The position numbers and the translations under genes are program-made. Shown in pieces: positions 10,448 through 22,406 of a stretch of DNA of 64,000 nt. The DNA lies in the NCBI GenBank assembly GCA_949524905.1, contig CATINC010000007.1, forward strand, positions 248,001 through 312,000, read 5' to 3'. This DNA comes from Opitutia bacterium UBA7350 (GTDB taxonomy: Bacteria; Verrucomicrobiota; Verrucomicrobiia; Opitutales; Coraliomargaritaceae). Under the pieces are notes generated by a model, which saw only the letters and a list, made by a program, of their open reading frames with translations, was not told where the DNA came from and searched no databases. Each line of letters begins with the position of its first letter. Position 1 is the stretch's first letter.

Positions 10448-11536
10448 ATGGCAGAGGAATTAGAGGAACAGCTCCGCTCGCATCGTGATGCAATTGATAC
10501 CATCGACCGCGAGGTCGTGCGTTTGTTAAATGAGCGGGTGCGCGAAGCTGGAGCAATTGGTAAGATCAAGCACGAGAACGGGGCACCTTATTATGATCCC
10601 TCGCGCGAAGCCCAGGTGATGGAAAAGATAGCTGAACTCAATGCTGGTTCTTTAAAGTCTTCCGCTCTGCGGGCGATTTATCGCGAAGTTATTTCTGCCT
10701 CCATTGCTTTGGAGAAAAAATTAGTGATTGCCTACCTTGGACCAGAGGCCACCTACACACATCAAGCTGCGGTGCGAAATTTTGGGGTAAGCCTAGACTA
10801 TTGCCCCATGAAAACCATCGGAGATGTCTTCACCGAAGTAGAGCGCGACGAGGCGGACTACGGAGTCATTCCCATTGAAAATTCTACGGAAGGAGCAGTC
10901 TTTCACTCCATGGATATGCTGGTAGACTCCAGTCTTTCTATCTGTTCACAGGTTTATCTGGCTATTGAGCATTGTTTAATTTCGCAGTCTCCGCTTTCGG
11001 AGATTAAAGAGGTTCACTCCAAGGATCAGGCACTGGGGCAATGTCGCGGATGGTTGCGTCGTAATTTGCCAGAGGCGCAATTGGTGGATACTTCCAGTAC
11101 GGCACATGCGGTGAAGCTTGCCAAATCGAGCCGAGCAGTGGGGGCGGTTGCGAGTGAATTAGCGGCGGAATTATACGACCTGCCGGTTGTGCAGCGAGGC
11201 ATTCAAGACAAGACCGATAACGTCACACGTTTTTTAGTCATCGGGAAAACCAAGGCGCAGGCCTTAGGCAAGGGTAAGGATAAAACCAGCTTAGTTTTCT
11301 CATTAAAAGATGAGGTAGGGGCATTGGAGAAGGTCCTCGAAGCCTTCGCAAGTCGCGCAATTAATCTGAGTAAAATCGAATCACGCCCGAGTCGCCAGAA
11401 GGCATGGGATTACTATTTCTTCATCGATTTAATCGGACATCGGGATGATGCAGAAGTACAAGCAGCTTTTGACGAACTGGAGCGGCATTGTTCGTTTGTT
11501 AAATGTTTGGGGAGTTACCCCAATTGTGAACGTTAA
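10448..11536 (+). CDS. pheA: Bifunctional chorismate mutase/prephenate dehydratase
   Basis: N-terminal chorismate mutase, then [41 protein letters not shown]-domain [18 protein letters not shown]. Confidence 0.95.
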   Translation: MAEELEEQLRSHRDAIDTIDREVVRLLNERVREAGAIGKIKHENGAPYYDPSREAQVMEKIAELNAGSLKSSALRAIYREVISASIALEKKLVIAYLGPEATYTHQAAVRNFGVSLDYCPMKTIGDVFTEVERDEADYGVIPIENSTEGAVFHSMDMLVDSSLSICSQVYLAIEHCLISQSPLSEIKEVHSKDQALGQCRGWLRRNLPEAQLVDTSSTAHAVKLAKSSRAVGAVASELAAELYDLPVVQRGIQDKTDNVTRFLVIGKTKAQALGKGKDKTSLVFSLKDEVGALEKVLEAFASRAINLSKIESRPSRQKAWDYYFFIDLIGHRDDAEVQAAFDELERHCSFVKCLGSYPNCER

Positions 11537-11681
11537 GGCAAGTGCGGGGACTACCGCAAAAAATCCTTTTTAAAAGGTGTCTTGTGCTTTGCTTTCAAAC
11601 GTGCAACCTCCCGCCATACTTTCGCTCAAAAATGCTTATGCTTGAGTTGGGAGAAATCGATGCTCAACCCGAACTCAAATC

Positions 11682-13190
11682 ATGCAGACAACATTTTCCG
11701 ATCTTGGGCTATGCCCAGAATTACTTGAGGGGGTTCGGCGTCTTGGCTTTGAATCGCCTTCACCGATCCAGGCTGAAACCATTCCAGTGGCTCTGGCGGG
11801 TCGGGATATCGTGGGGCTATCTCAAACGGGTTCCGGCAAGACGGCAGCCTTCGGCTTGCCGGCCTTAAACGGAGTGGATGTTACGCGAGCAGAGACCCAA
11901 GTACTGGTGCTGTGCCCGACTCGTGAATTGGCAGTTCAGGTGTGCGAAGGGATTCACCAATTGGGTGCGGCGCTCTCTGGCTTAACGGCGCTCCCGGTAT
12001 ATGGGGGCGCGCCTATGGATCGCCAAATTAAGGCTTTGAAGCGCGGGGTGCATGTGGTTGTAGGAACTCCCGGGCGTTTGATGGATCATATGAAGCGCGG
12101 AAATTTTAAAGGCGGCAGCGTAAAAATGTGCATCCTTGACGAGGCAGACCGGATGCTGGATATGGGTTTCCGGGATGATATGGAAATAATTTTAGACGCC
12201 TTGCCCAGCGAGCGGCAGACCATGTTTTTCTCGGCAACCATGAATAAAGGAGTCAGTGGGCTAATCAAAGCCTTCAGTCGAGATGCTGATCAAATTACAA
12301 TTGAGCGTAAGGCCCTGACGGTGGACACCATCGAACAGAGTTATTACGAAGTGCGAAATCGTTCCAAAATAGAAGTGATGTGTCGCTTATTAGATTTGGA
12401 AGGGTCGCCGCGAGGAATTGTTTTTTGCAACACCAAGCAAATGGTAGAAGAGGCTTGTGCCGCTCTGGTTGCACGAGGCTACTTGGCAGACCACATCCAC
12501 GGAGATATTCCCCAGCGGACGCGTGAGCGAGTTTTTCGGAAATTCAAAGCGGGAGATTTAGAAATGTTAGTAGCCACAGATGTGGCAGCACGCGGGTTGG
12601 ATGTGGATGATATAAGCGTAGTTTTTAACTACGACTTACCCTATGATCCAGAAGACTACGTGCATCGGATTGGTCGTACAGGTCGCGCGGGTCGCTCAGG
12701 AAAATCAATTACCTTTGTTTATGGTCGTGACATATATCGTCTGGAAGCGATTGAGCGCTACATCCGGCAACATATTCCCCGTTGTCGAATCCCGACCCAA
12801 GAGGAGGTCGAAGGTCACAAAGCAGATAAGGTTTTTGACCGAGTGCGTGATTTGCTGGATTCTGGTAAGGCTGGAAATTATGGGCACTTGGTTGACCGGC
12901 TTTTAGACACAGGTCATACACCAACCGATATCGCAAGTGGATTATTTCACCTCTTGCAGGAAGCAGACAAACGGGAAAGCGAAACCATCGCAGAAGATTC
13001 TGAGCCGTACAATGAGCGACCGCATTCTATCGGCGCTGGCAAAGGCAAGCATCGCAAACATAAGGGCGGCTTTAAGCACGGACGTAAAAAGTTTGAGGGA
13101 AAAGCCACTGGTGGCAAAAAAAACTTCAACAGTTCCAGTGGAGGCAAGGGGCGCGCTTCACAACGTCGCTTTAAGCGCCCCAATGGTTAA
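11682..13190 (+). CDS. DEAD-box RNA helicase
   Basis: Q-motif, [42 protein letters not shown]; basic C-terminal tail. Confidence 0.95.
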   Translation: MQTTFSDLGLCPELLEGVRRLGFESPSPIQAETIPVALAGRDIVGLSQTGSGKTAAFGLPALNGVDVTRAETQVLVLCPTRELAVQVCEGIHQLGAALSGLTALPVYGGAPMDRQIKALKRGVHVVVGTPGRLMDHMKRGNFKGGSVKMCILDEADRMLDMGFRDDMEIILDALPSERQTMFFSATMNKGVSGLIKAFSRDADQITIERKALTVDTIEQSYYEVRNRSKIEVMCRLLDLEGSPRGIVFCNTKQMVEEACAALVARGYLADHIHGDIPQRTRERVFRKFKAGDLEMLVATDVAARGLDVDDISVVFNYDLPYDPEDYVHRIGRTGRAGRSGKSITFVYGRDIYRLEAIERYIRQHIPRCRIPTQEEVEGHKADKVFDRVRDLLDSGKAGNYGHLVDRLLDTGHTPTDIASGLFHLLQEADKRESETIAEDSEPYNERPHSIGAGKGKHRKHKGGFKHGRKKFEGKATGGKKNFNSSSGGKGRASQRRFKRPNG

Positions 13191-13193
13191 ATC

Positions 13194-15557
13194 TTAAAGG
13201 GTTTGGTTGTAGGCTTGGGGTTCATTGAGCCGGCTCACCCAGTCTGCCATGATGCGTGCGGTTTCGCGCAGGTGGATGTCGAAGGGCTTTTGCTCTTCCT
13301 CCTCTGCTTCGAGGGCATCTTCCTCCGAGGAAGTTTCTGCTTCAGTGGAGGCGCTTAAATTTCTAGCAGAGATGGCTTCCTGTTCTTCGCTGACCTTTGT
13401 GAGAAATTCTACGCTTGGGTAGTTGAGTTCGGTCATCGTATCGTACTTATCAAGTAGTTCCTTAGCATATGCCTCGTCTTCAATTTTTTCGGCAATGCGG
13501 TCGGCAAGATGGATGGAAATGATCTTTTTTTCTTTGCGGACTTTCTGCCACTCGATCATCTGCTTAAGAAGGCTGAATTCTTCGAGCTTAGCCTGCCGCT
13601 CCTCGCTGGCTTTTCCTAGAAATTCAAAGAGGCTAGGATCGTTAACATTATCAACGTCGCTATTTGTCCAATCGATAAGAGAATCTAGGGGCTCGATTTG
13701 GTCCCAAGGAAGTGCGTGAGGAAGGTCGGATTCACCGATAAATCTAAACTCGTTGCTGGAGGGTAGCACAATATCTGACGGCACTCCCTTTAGCTGGGTG
13801 GAGGTGCCGCCAGGAAGGAAGAATTGTTTGATTGTAATTTTGCTGGCAACGGGACGAGCGGTGTTCTTTGGCGCTGAAAATTGCGATAAAAAGCTAAAGA
13901 TCGGACGATTGCTCATTGGGAAGACTTGCTGTACGGTGCCTTTCCCATGGGTCGAGGAATTACCAACGATGAGGGCGCGACGATGGTCGCGCAGGGCGCC
14001 GGCAACGATCTCAGAAGCCGAAGCGCTTTGTCGTGAAGTGAGGACAACTAGCGGGCCATCCCAAAGCATACGCGGATCCATGTCTGGCAAAACATCGATA
14101 CGATCGTTTTTGTCGCGGACTTGAACGATCGGGCCGGTGGGAATAAAAAGCCCGGCTACTCGAACAGCCTCGGTGAGTAATCCGCCGCCGTTGTTACGAA
14201 GGTCTAGAATGATTCCTTCGGCGCCAGCTTCGCGCAATCGCTCAAGGAGTTCGGCAATATCGGCAGAGGAAGTTGTTAGGCTGTCACCCAATCCGATGCT
14301 GCCGTAAAATAATGCCGGAAGGTAGATGACCCCTACTTTATGGGAATTGCCTGCCTCGTTAGGAACGTCGATTAGTTCAGCGGTGGCGAGATTAGAGATT
14401 AGTTTGACCTCACCACGCACAATCGAGATCTCCCTGTGGACAGAGGGTTCCGCGTCTTCAGGGTGAATGAGCAGTCGGACGGTCGTCCCTTCTTTGCCTT
14501 TAATCTTCCGAACGATATAATTCAGTTTTTTGTTAATAATATTTTCAAATTCCCCATCTTCACTTTGAGCAACAGCATGAATTTCATCGCCTGCTTTGAG
14601 TTTTCCGGAAGCTTCTGCTGGGCCACCAGGGAGGATTCCCTTAATGGTACAAATGCCGTCTTCATTATCTAGGAGGGCGCCGATTCCGACAAAGGAGTTT
14701 TGCACGGAGGTATTAAATCGTTCGAGTGTATCGGCAGAGAGGAAAGAGGAGTGTGGATCAAATAGATGGGTCAAGGAATTGATGCAGGCTTCTTGAACTT
14801 CAGTTGCTTCATGTTGTTGAATGCGACGGAGGCGGTGTTCGTAGCGGCGGCGAATATTGGTTTTTGCCTGCTTCAGGATATCGGCGTAGTATTCCGAATC
14901 ATTTAGGAGGCGAAGTAGTTTTTCAGGGTCAAAATCTTTTTCGGGAGCGTCTTCGATGATGCCCATGTTCGGCGTGCGTGCTGGGGCTTCTGGTAGCTTC
15001 AGTTTTTCGAGATCGCTTTCCGAAGCGAGGGAAAGCATTTCGTAGATCAGTTCAAATTTGATCCGTTTCTCCCAAAGCGCGTCTGCTTCTTCCATGCTGG
15101 TTGGCCAGGAAGCCTCCTCGCGGTCTGTATTAAAGCTATCCTTGGCGCAGAAGTGTGTTTCTTTCTCCAAGAATCGATAAATCCATTCTGTCCGGGCCTC
15201 CATATTTTTACGGAAGACGTTGAAGATTTCGAAAGCAGCATACAGGTTTCCCTTTTCAAGAAAAGCCTCCATCGCCTCAGCAAAACGAAAGTGAAAATCA
15301 TCAATCTCACTTTGAAGATAAAACATCCGACTGTAATCATAACTTTTTATGTAAGCATCAATGATTTCTTTCCCATCGAGCTCACCAATGATATCGCGGA
15401 GATAGTGGTTTCCGCTGACGGTATTAATGACCCAGCGAGTTTGCTCGCTCATTTCAGGCGTTGGCCCGAGCGCCTCATTTTCAGCATATGAAAGAAGCGG
15501 CAGTAAGCAAAGTGCGACTGCGGCAACACAAGGGCGGTGGGATCGGGAAGATTTCAT
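13194..15557 (-). CDS. prc: Carboxy-terminal processing (tail-specific) protease, S41 family
   Basis: PDZ region, LDLRNNGGGLLTEAV, SASASEIVAGAL, HGKGTVQ; Prc-like C-terminal domain. Confidence 0.92.
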   Translation of the reverse strand: MKSSRSHRPCVAAVALCLLPLLSYAENEALGPTPEMSEQTRWVINTVSGNHYLRDIIGELDGKEIIDAYIKSYDYSRMFYLQSEIDDFHFRFAEAMEAFLEKGNLYAAFEIFNVFRKNMEARTEWIYRFLEKETHFCAKDSFNTDREEASWPTSMEEADALWEKRIKFELIYEMLSLASESDLEKLKLPEAPARTPNMGIIEDAPEKDFDPEKLLRLLNDSEYYADILKQAKTNIRRRYEHRLRRIQQHEATEVQEACINSLTHLFDPHSSFLSADTLERFNTSVQNSFVGIGALLDNEDGICTIKGILPGGPAEASGKLKAGDEIHAVAQSEDGEFENIINKKLNYIVRKIKGKEGTTVRLLIHPEDAEPSVHREISIVRGEVKLISNLATAELIDVPNEAGNSHKVGVIYLPALFYGSIGLGDSLTTSSADIAELLERLREAGAEGIILDLRNNGGGLLTEAVRVAGLFIPTGPIVQVRDKNDRIDVLPDMDPRMLWDGPLVVLTSRQSASASEIVAGALRDHRRALIVGNSSTHGKGTVQQVFPMSNRPIFSFLSQFSAPKNTARPVASKITIKQFFLPGGTSTQLKGVPSDIVLPSSNEFRFIGESDLPHALPWDQIEPLDSLIDWTNSDVDNVNDPSLFEFLGKASEERQAKLEEFSLLKQMIEWQKVRKEKKIISIHLADRIAEKIEDEAYAKELLDKYDTMTELNYPSVEFLTKVSEEQEAISARNLSASTEAETSSEEDALEAEEEEQKPFDIHLRETARIMADWVSRLNEPQAYNQTL

Positions 15558-15584
15558 GCTGAAATTAGAATATATTTGGGATGG

Positions 15585-16487
15585 TTATTTGAGATCTTCG
15601 CGCACGCGCTGAAGGACTTCCTTTTCCTTTTTGCTGAGGGCATCAAATCCTTTGGCGCTAATTTTATCAAGGATGCGGTCAACCTCTGGAGAAGTTTTAT
15701 TTGCGGCAGGGCGATTAACGGTGTAATTAAAAGGAGCTTTTTTTTTGCGGCGGACAAACCATTTGGGTAATTCAAAGCCTGTAGTTTTGCCCGGGCCGAG
15801 TGCTAAAAACTTTACCCTGTCGGCATAGTGGTGAAAGAAAAAACCAAAAATGATACCGCCAAGGTGGCTGGAATGGGCAATACCTCTTCCCATGTTGCCA
15901 AGTTCGTAAAAGAGCAGCCCAAATAGTGTTCCTGCAAGTGCTATTCTAAGGAGGTATTTAGGTCGTATGTTTATCGGAAGAACAAAGAATAAGAGCAGGG
16001 TTACTTTTTGTTGCGGATGTCGTAGGCAAAAGAGGGTGAGTAAGGCAAAAACAGCAGCAGAGGCGCCGATAACAAGGCTTTCGGAACGCAGGTGAAGGGC
16101 GACATAGAGCAAGCCTCCAGCTAAAGCGCCGCCCAGGTAGAGTACCAGAAAGGCCTTCATGCCAATCTGCGGTTCTAGAATACGCCCTATGAAGTAAAGC
16201 CCAAGCATATTGCCAGCAACATGCCATAGACTGTTCATACTGTGCAGAAAGCAATAACTCAGCAGAGTCCAGAATTTGTATTCCTTAAGGTGAGACGCGC
16301 TGAGTGCAAATCCGTCATAAAGTAGATCTCGGGGCATGCCAGCGCCTTGGGCATTGGGGAAGAAAACTTGAATTATATGCTGTAAAACAAAAATCCCCAG
16401 AGTGGCAATCAGCAAACTGTAAGTCGCGCGATGTGGCGAAAGCGAAGGGCCACCGGGAGTGCGCATATAAGGGCGATCATAAATCAT
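15585..16487 (-). CDS. Rhomboid family intramembrane serine protease
   Basis: HVAGNMLGLYFIGRILE, GASAAVFALLTLF (catalytic Ser), SSHLGGIIFGF (catalytic His). Confidence 0.9.
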   Translation of the reverse strand: MIYDRPYMRTPGGPSLSPHRATYSLLIATLGIFVLQHIIQVFFPNAQGAGMPRDLLYDGFALSASHLKEYKFWTLLSYCFLHSMNSLWHVAGNMLGLYFIGRILEPQIGMKAFLVLYLGGALAGGLLYVALHLRSESLVIGASAAVFALLTLFCLRHPQQKVTLLLFFVLPINIRPKYLLRIALAGTLFGLLFYELGNMGRGIAHSSHLGGIIFGFFFHHYADRVKFLALGPGKTTGFELPKWFVRRKKKAPFNYTVNRPAANKTSPEVDRILDKISAKGFDALSKKEKEVLQRVREDLK

Positions 16488-16603
16488 GGAAGTTTTTACC
16501 GAAGGATAAGTGAGGTTAGGATACTGTAGCGAGACCCGAATGCCGTAAAGGAAGTTCCCTTCTTCCCGCTTGACTTAGTGTTTTTCTGTGTAGGATGTAA
16601 AGT

Positions 16604-16840
16604 ATGGCAGATAAAGATGAAAAGTGGCCGGAAAACATAAAAGGCAAATTTTACGTAGACGAGCAATGTATTGACTGCGATTTATGTCGTGAAACGGCGC
16701 CAGACAATTTTACGCGTTTTGAAGACGGCGGTTATTCCTTCGTATATAAACAACCGGAATCTGACGCCGAAGTGGCGCTTTGCCAAGAAGCTCTAGAGGG
16801 CTGCCCAGTGGAGGCAATTGGTGAAGACGGCGAAGACTAG
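16604..16840 (+). CDS. 4Fe-4S ferredoxin
   Basis: [26 protein letters not shown]...[14 protein letters not shown]. Confidence 0.92.
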   Translation: MADKDEKWPENIKGKFYVDEQCIDCDLCRETAPDNFTRFEDGGYSFVYKQPESDAEVALCQEALEGCPVEAIGEDGED

Positions 16841-18396
16841 CATTCGATAGCCGCTTCCAAAAATTTAAAGAGCTCGTCTTCGCTTAGGCGGCTTTGCTTG
16901 CAGGTATCCCGGTCGCGAAGGGTGACCGTTCCGTCCTTTTCGATGGTGTCAAAGTCGATGGTAATGCCAAATGGAGTGCCGATTTCGTCTTGGCGGCGGT
17001 AGCGACGACCAATAGCACCTGAAGCATCGTAAAAAACATTCCAGCGGCGTTGTAGTTTGCGGTAGAGTGCTTCAGCGTGTTTAACCAACTCGGGTTTATT
17101 CTTAAGCAAGGGGAAGACCGCTGCTTTGTAAGGCGCAATGCGGGGGCTGAATTTCAGAAGGGTACGTTTCTCTACTTTGCCTTTGTCGTTGGGAACTTCA
17201 TCTTCGCAGTAGGCAGCGGTCAGGACAGCAAGCAGGGTGCGGTCTACACCCAGTGAAGGTTCGATTACGTGAGGGACAAATTTTCCTTTTGAAGCTTCGT
17301 CGAAGAACTCCATCGATTTTCCTGAAAATTGCTGATGTTGTTTGAGGTCATAGTCCGAGCGACAGGCGATTCCCCAAAGTTCTTGTTCTCCATGTGGAAA
17401 CTGAAACATAAGGTCTGTGGTTGCCTGTGAATAGAATGCAAGTTTGTCCTCAGGATGAATATCCTCGGTTATGGACTCGCGAGGGAGGCCGATGGCAACA
17501 AGCCATTCAATGCAGGTGTCCAACCACTCCCGGTGCAGCTTTTGCCAGTCAGCGGAGGGGGTGATGAAATATTCGATTTCCATTTGCTCGAATTCACGGG
17601 AACGGAAAATAAAATTGCGCGGGGTGATCTCATTGCGGAAAGCTTTGCCGATTTGAGCGATGCCAAAAGGAAGTTTTACTCGTCCAGTATCAACGATATT
17701 TTTGTAATTGGCGAAGATTCCTTGAGCGGTTTCAGGACGTAGATAAGCGGTGGCGGAATCATCAGCGAGCGGGCCGACTTTCGTTTCAAACATGAGTTTA
17801 AATTCACGTGGTTCAGTGAGCGTGCCTGGCTCAGATGCTTCGGGGCCGAGGGTTTCAGCACGTTCGGCTTCGGTGCTTTCAGTGAATTCACGTACTTGAT
17901 TCTCAAGAGCGGCGGTATCAATAGTGGCAGTTTTGTCGCCGGCACGGTCGCGTACCTTTTTTGCAAGCTTTAAGCGAGTGGCGCCATCTTCACCCTCAAT
18001 GAAGGCAATGAAGCCTGTAGGGGTGTCATTGAGCAGGACGGGTGCGTAGAAGAGTTGATCTGCGCGATAGCGGCTTTTGGATTCGCGGCAATCAACCATA
18101 GGGTCGGAGAAGCCATCGACGTGGCCGGAAGCCTGCCAGATGCGCGGATGCATAATGATGCTGGAATCTAGCCCAACGATATCATCGCGTTGTTGGACAA
18201 ATTGACGCCACCAAGCTTGTTTGATGTTATTGCGGAGCTCTACTCCAAGAGGGCCATAGTCGTAAAATCCATTGTAGCCGCCGTAGATTTCGGAAGAGGG
18301 AAAGATAAATCCGCGGCGTTTACAAAGACCGACAAGTTCATCCATAAGGGCGTTGTTAGCAACAGCGGTAGCATTCATGAGGCTTGAAGGAAGCAT
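16837..18396 (-). CDS. glyS: Glycine--tRNA ligase (homodimeric alpha2 type)
   Basis: [75 protein letters not shown]. Confidence 0.96.
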   Translation of the reverse strand: MLPSSLMNATAVANNALMDELVGLCKRRGFIFPSSEIYGGYNGFYDYGPLGVELRNNIKQAWWRQFVQQRDDIVGLDSSIIMHPRIWQASGHVDGFSDPMVDCRESKSRYRADQLFYAPVLLNDTPTGFIAFIEGEDGATRLKLAKKVRDRAGDKTATIDTAALENQVREFTESTEAERAETLGPEASEPGTLTEPREFKLMFETKVGPLADDSATAYLRPETAQGIFANYKNIVDTGRVKLPFGIAQIGKAFRNEITPRNFIFRSREFEQMEIEYFITPSADWQKLHREWLDTCIEWLVAIGLPRESITEDIHPEDKLAFYSQATTDLMFQFPHGEQELWGIACRSDYDLKQHQQFSGKSMEFFDEASKGKFVPHVIEPSLGVDRTLLAVLTAAYCEDEVPNDKGKVEKRTLLKFSPRIAPYKAAVFPLLKNKPELVKHAEALYRKLQRRWNVFYDASGAIGRRYRRQDEIGTPFGITIDFDTIEKDGTVTLRDRDTCKQSRLSEDELFKFLEAAIEC

Positions 18397-18451
18397 CGAG
18401 AAGAGGAGCGGTCAAGAATAGGTTGCAGAGAGTTATGAAATCTTCAAGCTA

Positions 18452-19147
18452 GTGATGATGAAAAAAGCTGGGGCAAGTGGGGATAAACAAGGCGCAATCT
18501 ATTATTTGAGGCTCTGGCAGATGTTGTTACTGCGAGCTCTGGTTGGCTTGATAAGCGTCTGGACTTACAGTCTGCGGGTTATAATTTCACCAGAAAGTCA
18601 CCGCTACTTGAAGGAGTTGAAAAAGCAACCAGGCATCGTATTGCTGTGGCATAATCGTTTGTTTATCAGTCTTTATATAATGCGGAGGTATGAGCTATCG
18701 GGACATACGGCAGCTCTAGTGAGTGCGAGTGAAGATGGAGCATGGATGGGTGCGATTCTGGAACTTTTTGGCCTGGAGCCTGTGAGGGGATCACGTAACC
18801 GGCGAGGACGGGAAGCCTTGCGGGAATTGGTGGCTACACGCCGAGCTGGGAAGAGTATTTTTATCACGCCAGACGGGTCAAAAGGTCCGGTTTATGTCAT
18901 GAAGCCTGGAGCGGCGCTTTTGGCGCGACAGACGGATTCAGTGGTCTACCTGCTATCTATAAATTTCAGTCGGTTTTGGCGACTGCGCACATGGGATCGA
19001 TTTATCCTGCCTCATCCTTTCAGCAAAGTGGAGATACAGATGGAGGCCATAACCCCAGAGGTAATGGCTGCGACAGATGGCATCAAGGCAGCTACGAAGC
19101 TCTTAGAGCAGAGTTTGAATAACCTGACTGAAGATTCGGGCCAATAG
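18452..19147 (+). CDS. DUF374/LPLAT-type lysophospholipid acyltransferase family protein
   Basis: VLLWHNRLFISLYIMRR, VSASEDGAWMGAILELFGLEPVRGSRNRRGREALREL, ITPDGSKGPVYVMKPG. Confidence 0.9.
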   Translation: MMMKKAGASGDKQGAIYYLRLWQMLLLRALVGLISVWTYSLRVIISPESHRYLKELKKQPGIVLLWHNRLFISLYIMRRYELSGHTAALVSASEDGAWMGAILELFGLEPVRGSRNRRGREALRELVATRRAGKSIFITPDGSKGPVYVMKPGAALLARQTDSVVYLLSINFSRFWRLRTWDRFILPHPFSKVEIQMEAITPEVMAATDGIKAATKLLEQSLNNLTEDSGQ

Positions 19148-19160
19148 GCGGAGGGTTTGC

Positions 19161-19580
19161 CTACCAAGCAAAGGTTGGCGAACTAATCGATTCTTTGCCT
19201 GTTTGTGCTACAAGGTTGCTGCCCTCAGACCACAACTCATCATTGATCAGGAATTTGTATTCTATCTTTTTGGTGGAATGATGCGTTGTAAATTGCCATT
19301 CATATGGAGAAATATTCTCCATAAGGATTCCGCTTTCCCAATTGAGACCGCCATTTTCACCGCGGATGTAGAGTTGATTCCCAAAACCTGCATCTACACG
19401 AGCAATGATGCGGGTCAGTTTAAGCTTCTTGGCGGGGGCCTTTTTCGGCGTTTTTTTTGCGGGCGCTTTCTTTATAACGATATTCTTGGCTGCCTTTTCA
19501 AGGGCTGCTTTCTTAGCTACATTTTTTGCGGGTGTTTTTTTAATGACGACCTTTTGGGTGGTTTTCTTTTTCGTTGGCAT
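19161..19580 (-). CDS. Histone-H1-like Lys/Ala/Pro tail fused to a putative glycogen/carbohydrate-binding-type domain
   Basis: First ~55 aa are KKTPAK/KKAPAK-type repeats; C-terminus LYIRGENGGLNWESGILMENISPYEWQFTTHHSTKKIEYKFLINDELWSEGSN resembles a CBM20/CBM48-like Ig fold. Confidence 0.65.
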   Translation of the reverse strand: MPTKKKTTQKVVIKKTPAKNVAKKAALEKAAKNIVIKKAPAKKTPKKAPAKKLKLTRIIARVDAGFGNQLYIRGENGGLNWESGILMENISPYEWQFTTHHSTKKIEYKFLINDELWSEGSNLVAQTGKESISSPTFAW

Positions 19581-19689
19581 AAATGAATCCTTTCTCTCTT
19601 TACTTCAATTAATGAAAGAAAGCTTTTAGCACATAATAAGCCAATTTGGGAGCTTATAATGGTTTGCTGGTCGCTAATATTTTCGCCGA

Positions 19690-20346
19690 CTAATCACCAT
19701 TCAGCAAAAAGATAACTTCATTTGCCAGATTTTTGGCGTGATCCCCAATGCGTTCAATCGCTTTGGAAACTAAGATAGCATCAAAACGAGAGGCGTCGGT
19801 AAGCGCTTTTTTGAGCTCTTTGCTGGCAAGCGCTTCATAATGGTAGTTATTGAGCGCATCTACCTCACGGTCTAATGCAATGACAGCCTTAGCTTTTTCG
19901 ATATCTTCCTCCACAAAGCAGGTGATGGCGTCGTGAATAAGTTTACAACTAAGGCGACTCATTTCTCTGATCTTCAGAGATGGTTTAAAGCGGCCTTCCC
20001 GGGTGAGGATGTCACGCGTTTTACGTGCAATGGTGTGCGCCTCATCGCCTACGCGCTCGAAATCATGACTCGCTTTTAGGGCCACCAAAATAAGGCGTAG
20101 ATCGGTAGAAACTGGAGAGCGCAGACTGATGTAACGCGTACAAGCATGTCCGATTTCTTTTTCTAGAGCATCAATGGAATCATCCAGAGCAAGGGTCTTT
20201 TCTGCTTGTTCGAGATCGTTATCGAGTAGGCTTTCAACCGATAGGCGGGCGGCCTCATGGGATTTTTCACCCAAGAGAATGAGCTTGTTGCGTAGGTCTT
20301 GAAGTTCGTCGTGAAAATAACGTTGCATACTATTTTTAATGTTCAA
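19690..20346 (-). CDS. phoU: Phosphate transport system regulator PhoU
   Basis: FHDELQDLRNKLILLGEKSHEA..., RPLxxDLR-like STDLRLILVALKASHDFERVGDEA, AIERIGDHAKNLANEVIFL. Confidence 0.95.
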   Translation of the reverse strand: MNIKNSMQRYFHDELQDLRNKLILLGEKSHEAARLSVESLLDNDLEQAEKTLALDDSIDALEKEIGHACTRYISLRSPVSTDLRLILVALKASHDFERVGDEAHTIARKTRDILTREGRFKPSLKIREMSRLSCKLIHDAITCFVEEDIEKAKAVIALDREVDALNNYHYEALASKELKKALTDASRFDAILVSKAIERIGDHAKNLANEVIFLLNGD

Positions 20347-20348
20347 AA

Positions 20349-21143
20349 TCAGCCAAAGCGACCGGAAACATAGGCTTCGGTCTTAGGATTTTCAGGGTTC
20401 ATAAAGACTTGTTCGTTAGGTCCATATTCAATCAGTTTACCGAGGTAGAAAAATGCTGTCCGGTCGGATAGTCGGGCAGCTTGTTGCATATTATGCGTTA
20501 CAATAACTATGGTATAATTCTCTTTGAGTACATGAATAAGTTCTTCAACCTTTGCCGTTGCGACTGGATCCAGAGCAGAGCAAGGTTCATCCATTAAAAT
20601 AATTTTTGGTTTAACTGCGAGGGCACGGGCGATGCAAAGGCGTTGCTGTTGTCCGCCAGACATTCCCAGGGCGCTGTCGCTGAGGCGATCTTTGACTTCA
20701 TCCCAGAGCGCCGCGCCGCGAAGGCATTCTTCGACCACTTGATCAATCTCGTTCTTACGTTTGATGCCTTGGATGCGTAACCCATAGGCGATATTTTCAT
20801 AGATTGATTTTGGAAAAGGATTGGACTTTTGAAAGACCATTCCCACATGTTTGCGCAGTTCGATAACATCAATGTCTTTATGGTAAATATCAACGTCGCT
20901 TATTTTGATGGTGCCACCAGGTATCCTAGTGTTGTCGATAAGATCATTCATGCGGTTAAAGCAGCGCAGAAATGTGGACTTCCCGCAACCAGAAGGGCCG
21001 ATCAGCGCGGTGACTTCTTTTTCGCCGATATCCAACGAGATGTCGTATAAGGCTTGGGCGCTGCCATACATAAAATTGAAGTCGCGAACCTCAATGATGG
21101 GGTTTGTCGGGTTTGAAGGGAGGGGCGTATTTTTTGGGTTCAT
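20349..21143 (-). CDS. pstB: Phosphate ABC transporter ATP-binding protein
   Basis: [65 protein letters not shown]. Confidence 0.97.
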   Translation of the reverse strand: MNPKNTPLPSNPTNPIIEVRDFNFMYGSAQALYDISLDIGEKEVTALIGPSGCGKSTFLRCFNRMNDLIDNTRIPGGTIKISDVDIYHKDIDVIELRKHVGMVFQKSNPFPKSIYENIAYGLRIQGIKRKNEIDQVVEECLRGAALWDEVKDRLSDSALGMSGGQQQRLCIARALAVKPKIILMDEPCSALDPVATAKVEELIHVLKENYTIVIVTHNMQQAARLSDRTAFFYLGKLIEYGPNEQVFMNPENPKTEAYVSGRFG

Positions 21144-21186
21144 GGCGCGGATCAGTTAATTAAAAATTGGGTGACTTGTCGTCGAT

Positions 21187-22389
21187 TTACCACTTATATT
21201 TACTCCGGACTCGGATGCGTAAAAGGATACTGGTAAGGGCAAAAAACCCAACGATGAGTAGGAAGACAAAGGCGGTGCCGTATTGCATATCTCGGGTATA
21301 TTCGTTTTGTGGAATCTTGGAGCTGACAACATATATATGGTAAGGTAAGGCCATAACACCTTGAAATAAAAAGTCGCTTGGGTGCTCTAGGCCTTCCCAG
21401 GGGAGCTGATCTCGCAAAGCGTAGGCTGCGGTAAACATGATAGGGGCGGTCTCTCCGGCAACCCGAGCAATGCCCATAATGGAGGAGGTTAAAATTCCCG
21501 GCAGGGCATAGGGCAATACGTTGGTGCGAACAGAGGTCCACTTCGTGGCACCTAGGGCGAGTGCGCCTTCTCGGAAACCGCGCGGGATGGCACGCATCGA
21601 TTCCTCGCTGGCGGTAATGATGACCGGAAGTGCCATGATCGCGAGGGTGAACCATCCGGCAATTAAAGAGACGCCCCAACCAAAGAAGAGCACAAACATT
21701 CCAAAGCCAAAGAGACCAAAGACGATGGAGGGCACGCCTGAAAGATTGAGGATGGAAAGGCGCACGGCTTGGAGTATTTTTCCTGGACGGCTATATTCAC
21801 TCAGATAGACGGCACAAAGAAGGCCCAGGACTAAGGCAATGGCAATGGATCCAAGGACCAGGAGACAGGTGCCGATAATGGCAGGACCGATACCGCCCCC
21901 ACTGTAGGCATAGGTGTCATGCTTGTAGTTTGAAAGATCAGGGGACACCTCAAGGGCTCGGTATTCGCGGTCACTATATTTGAGGCGTGTTTCTTTGCGC
22001 TGGGCGTCTAAAGATTCATACTGAGCATCCAAGGCTTTAATTTGCTGAGCGTAGCTGTTTGATAGTTCTGGATCGCTCTCTCCTAGGCCCCGATTTTTTG
22101 TTTCTAAAACAAGTATCTGGGAGCGCACTTGTTGCATCGTCTCGTAGGTTTCACGGGGTTCAAAGACGTGCAGAGTTTGAGGTTTGTCAGTGAGAAACTG
22201 AACATTGACATAAGGTGCGGTGCTTTGGAAAACGGCCTTCGATCCATTAATGGTAATGTCGACAAAAATATAGGCGGCAGCAAGGATGACGAGGTAGGTC
22301 ATCTGGCGGAATAAATTTACTGCAAGTGCCTCAATCCTTTTTTTGTGGGAGGAACGTTTTACGAAGCTATGTGGAATTTCGCTTGCCAT
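21187..22389 (-). CDS. pstA: Phosphate ABC transporter permease PstA with enlarged soluble region
   Basis: [61 protein letters not shown]; position between pstB and pstC. Confidence 0.93.
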   Translation of the reverse strand: MASEIPHSFVKRSSHKKRIEALAVNLFRQMTYLVILAAAYIFVDITINGSKAVFQSTAPYVNVQFLTDKPQTLHVFEPRETYETMQQVRSQILVLETKNRGLGESDPELSNSYAQQIKALDAQYESLDAQRKETRLKYSDREYRALEVSPDLSNYKHDTYAYSGGGIGPAIIGTCLLVLGSIAIALVLGLLCAVYLSEYSRPGKILQAVRLSILNLSGVPSIVFGLFGFGMFVLFFGWGVSLIAGWFTLAIMALPVIITASEESMRAIPRGFREGALALGATKWTSVRTNVLPYALPGILTSSIMGIARVAGETAPIMFTAAYALRDQLPWEGLEHPSDFLFQGVMALPYHIYVVSSKIPQNEYTRDMQYGTAFVFLLIVGFFALTSILLRIRVRSKYKW

Positions 22390-22406
22390 GAAATGCGGAT
22401 AAAGGC

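Noticed and set aside
11542-11868. 108-aa ORF overlapping the DEAD-box helicase start
   Set aside because: Cys/Arg-rich random-looking composition, overlaps the clear helicase N-terminus in another frame.
13753-14124. 123-aa antisense ORF over prc, and similar antisense ORFs inside carB, eno, pstC and nuo genes
   Set aside because: All mirror strong CDSs on the other strand and look like composition artefacts.
19410-19560. Repeat-like region of alternating AAG/GCC codons
   Set aside because: It is the coding sequence of the KKxPAK tail, not a DNA repeat or CRISPR array.
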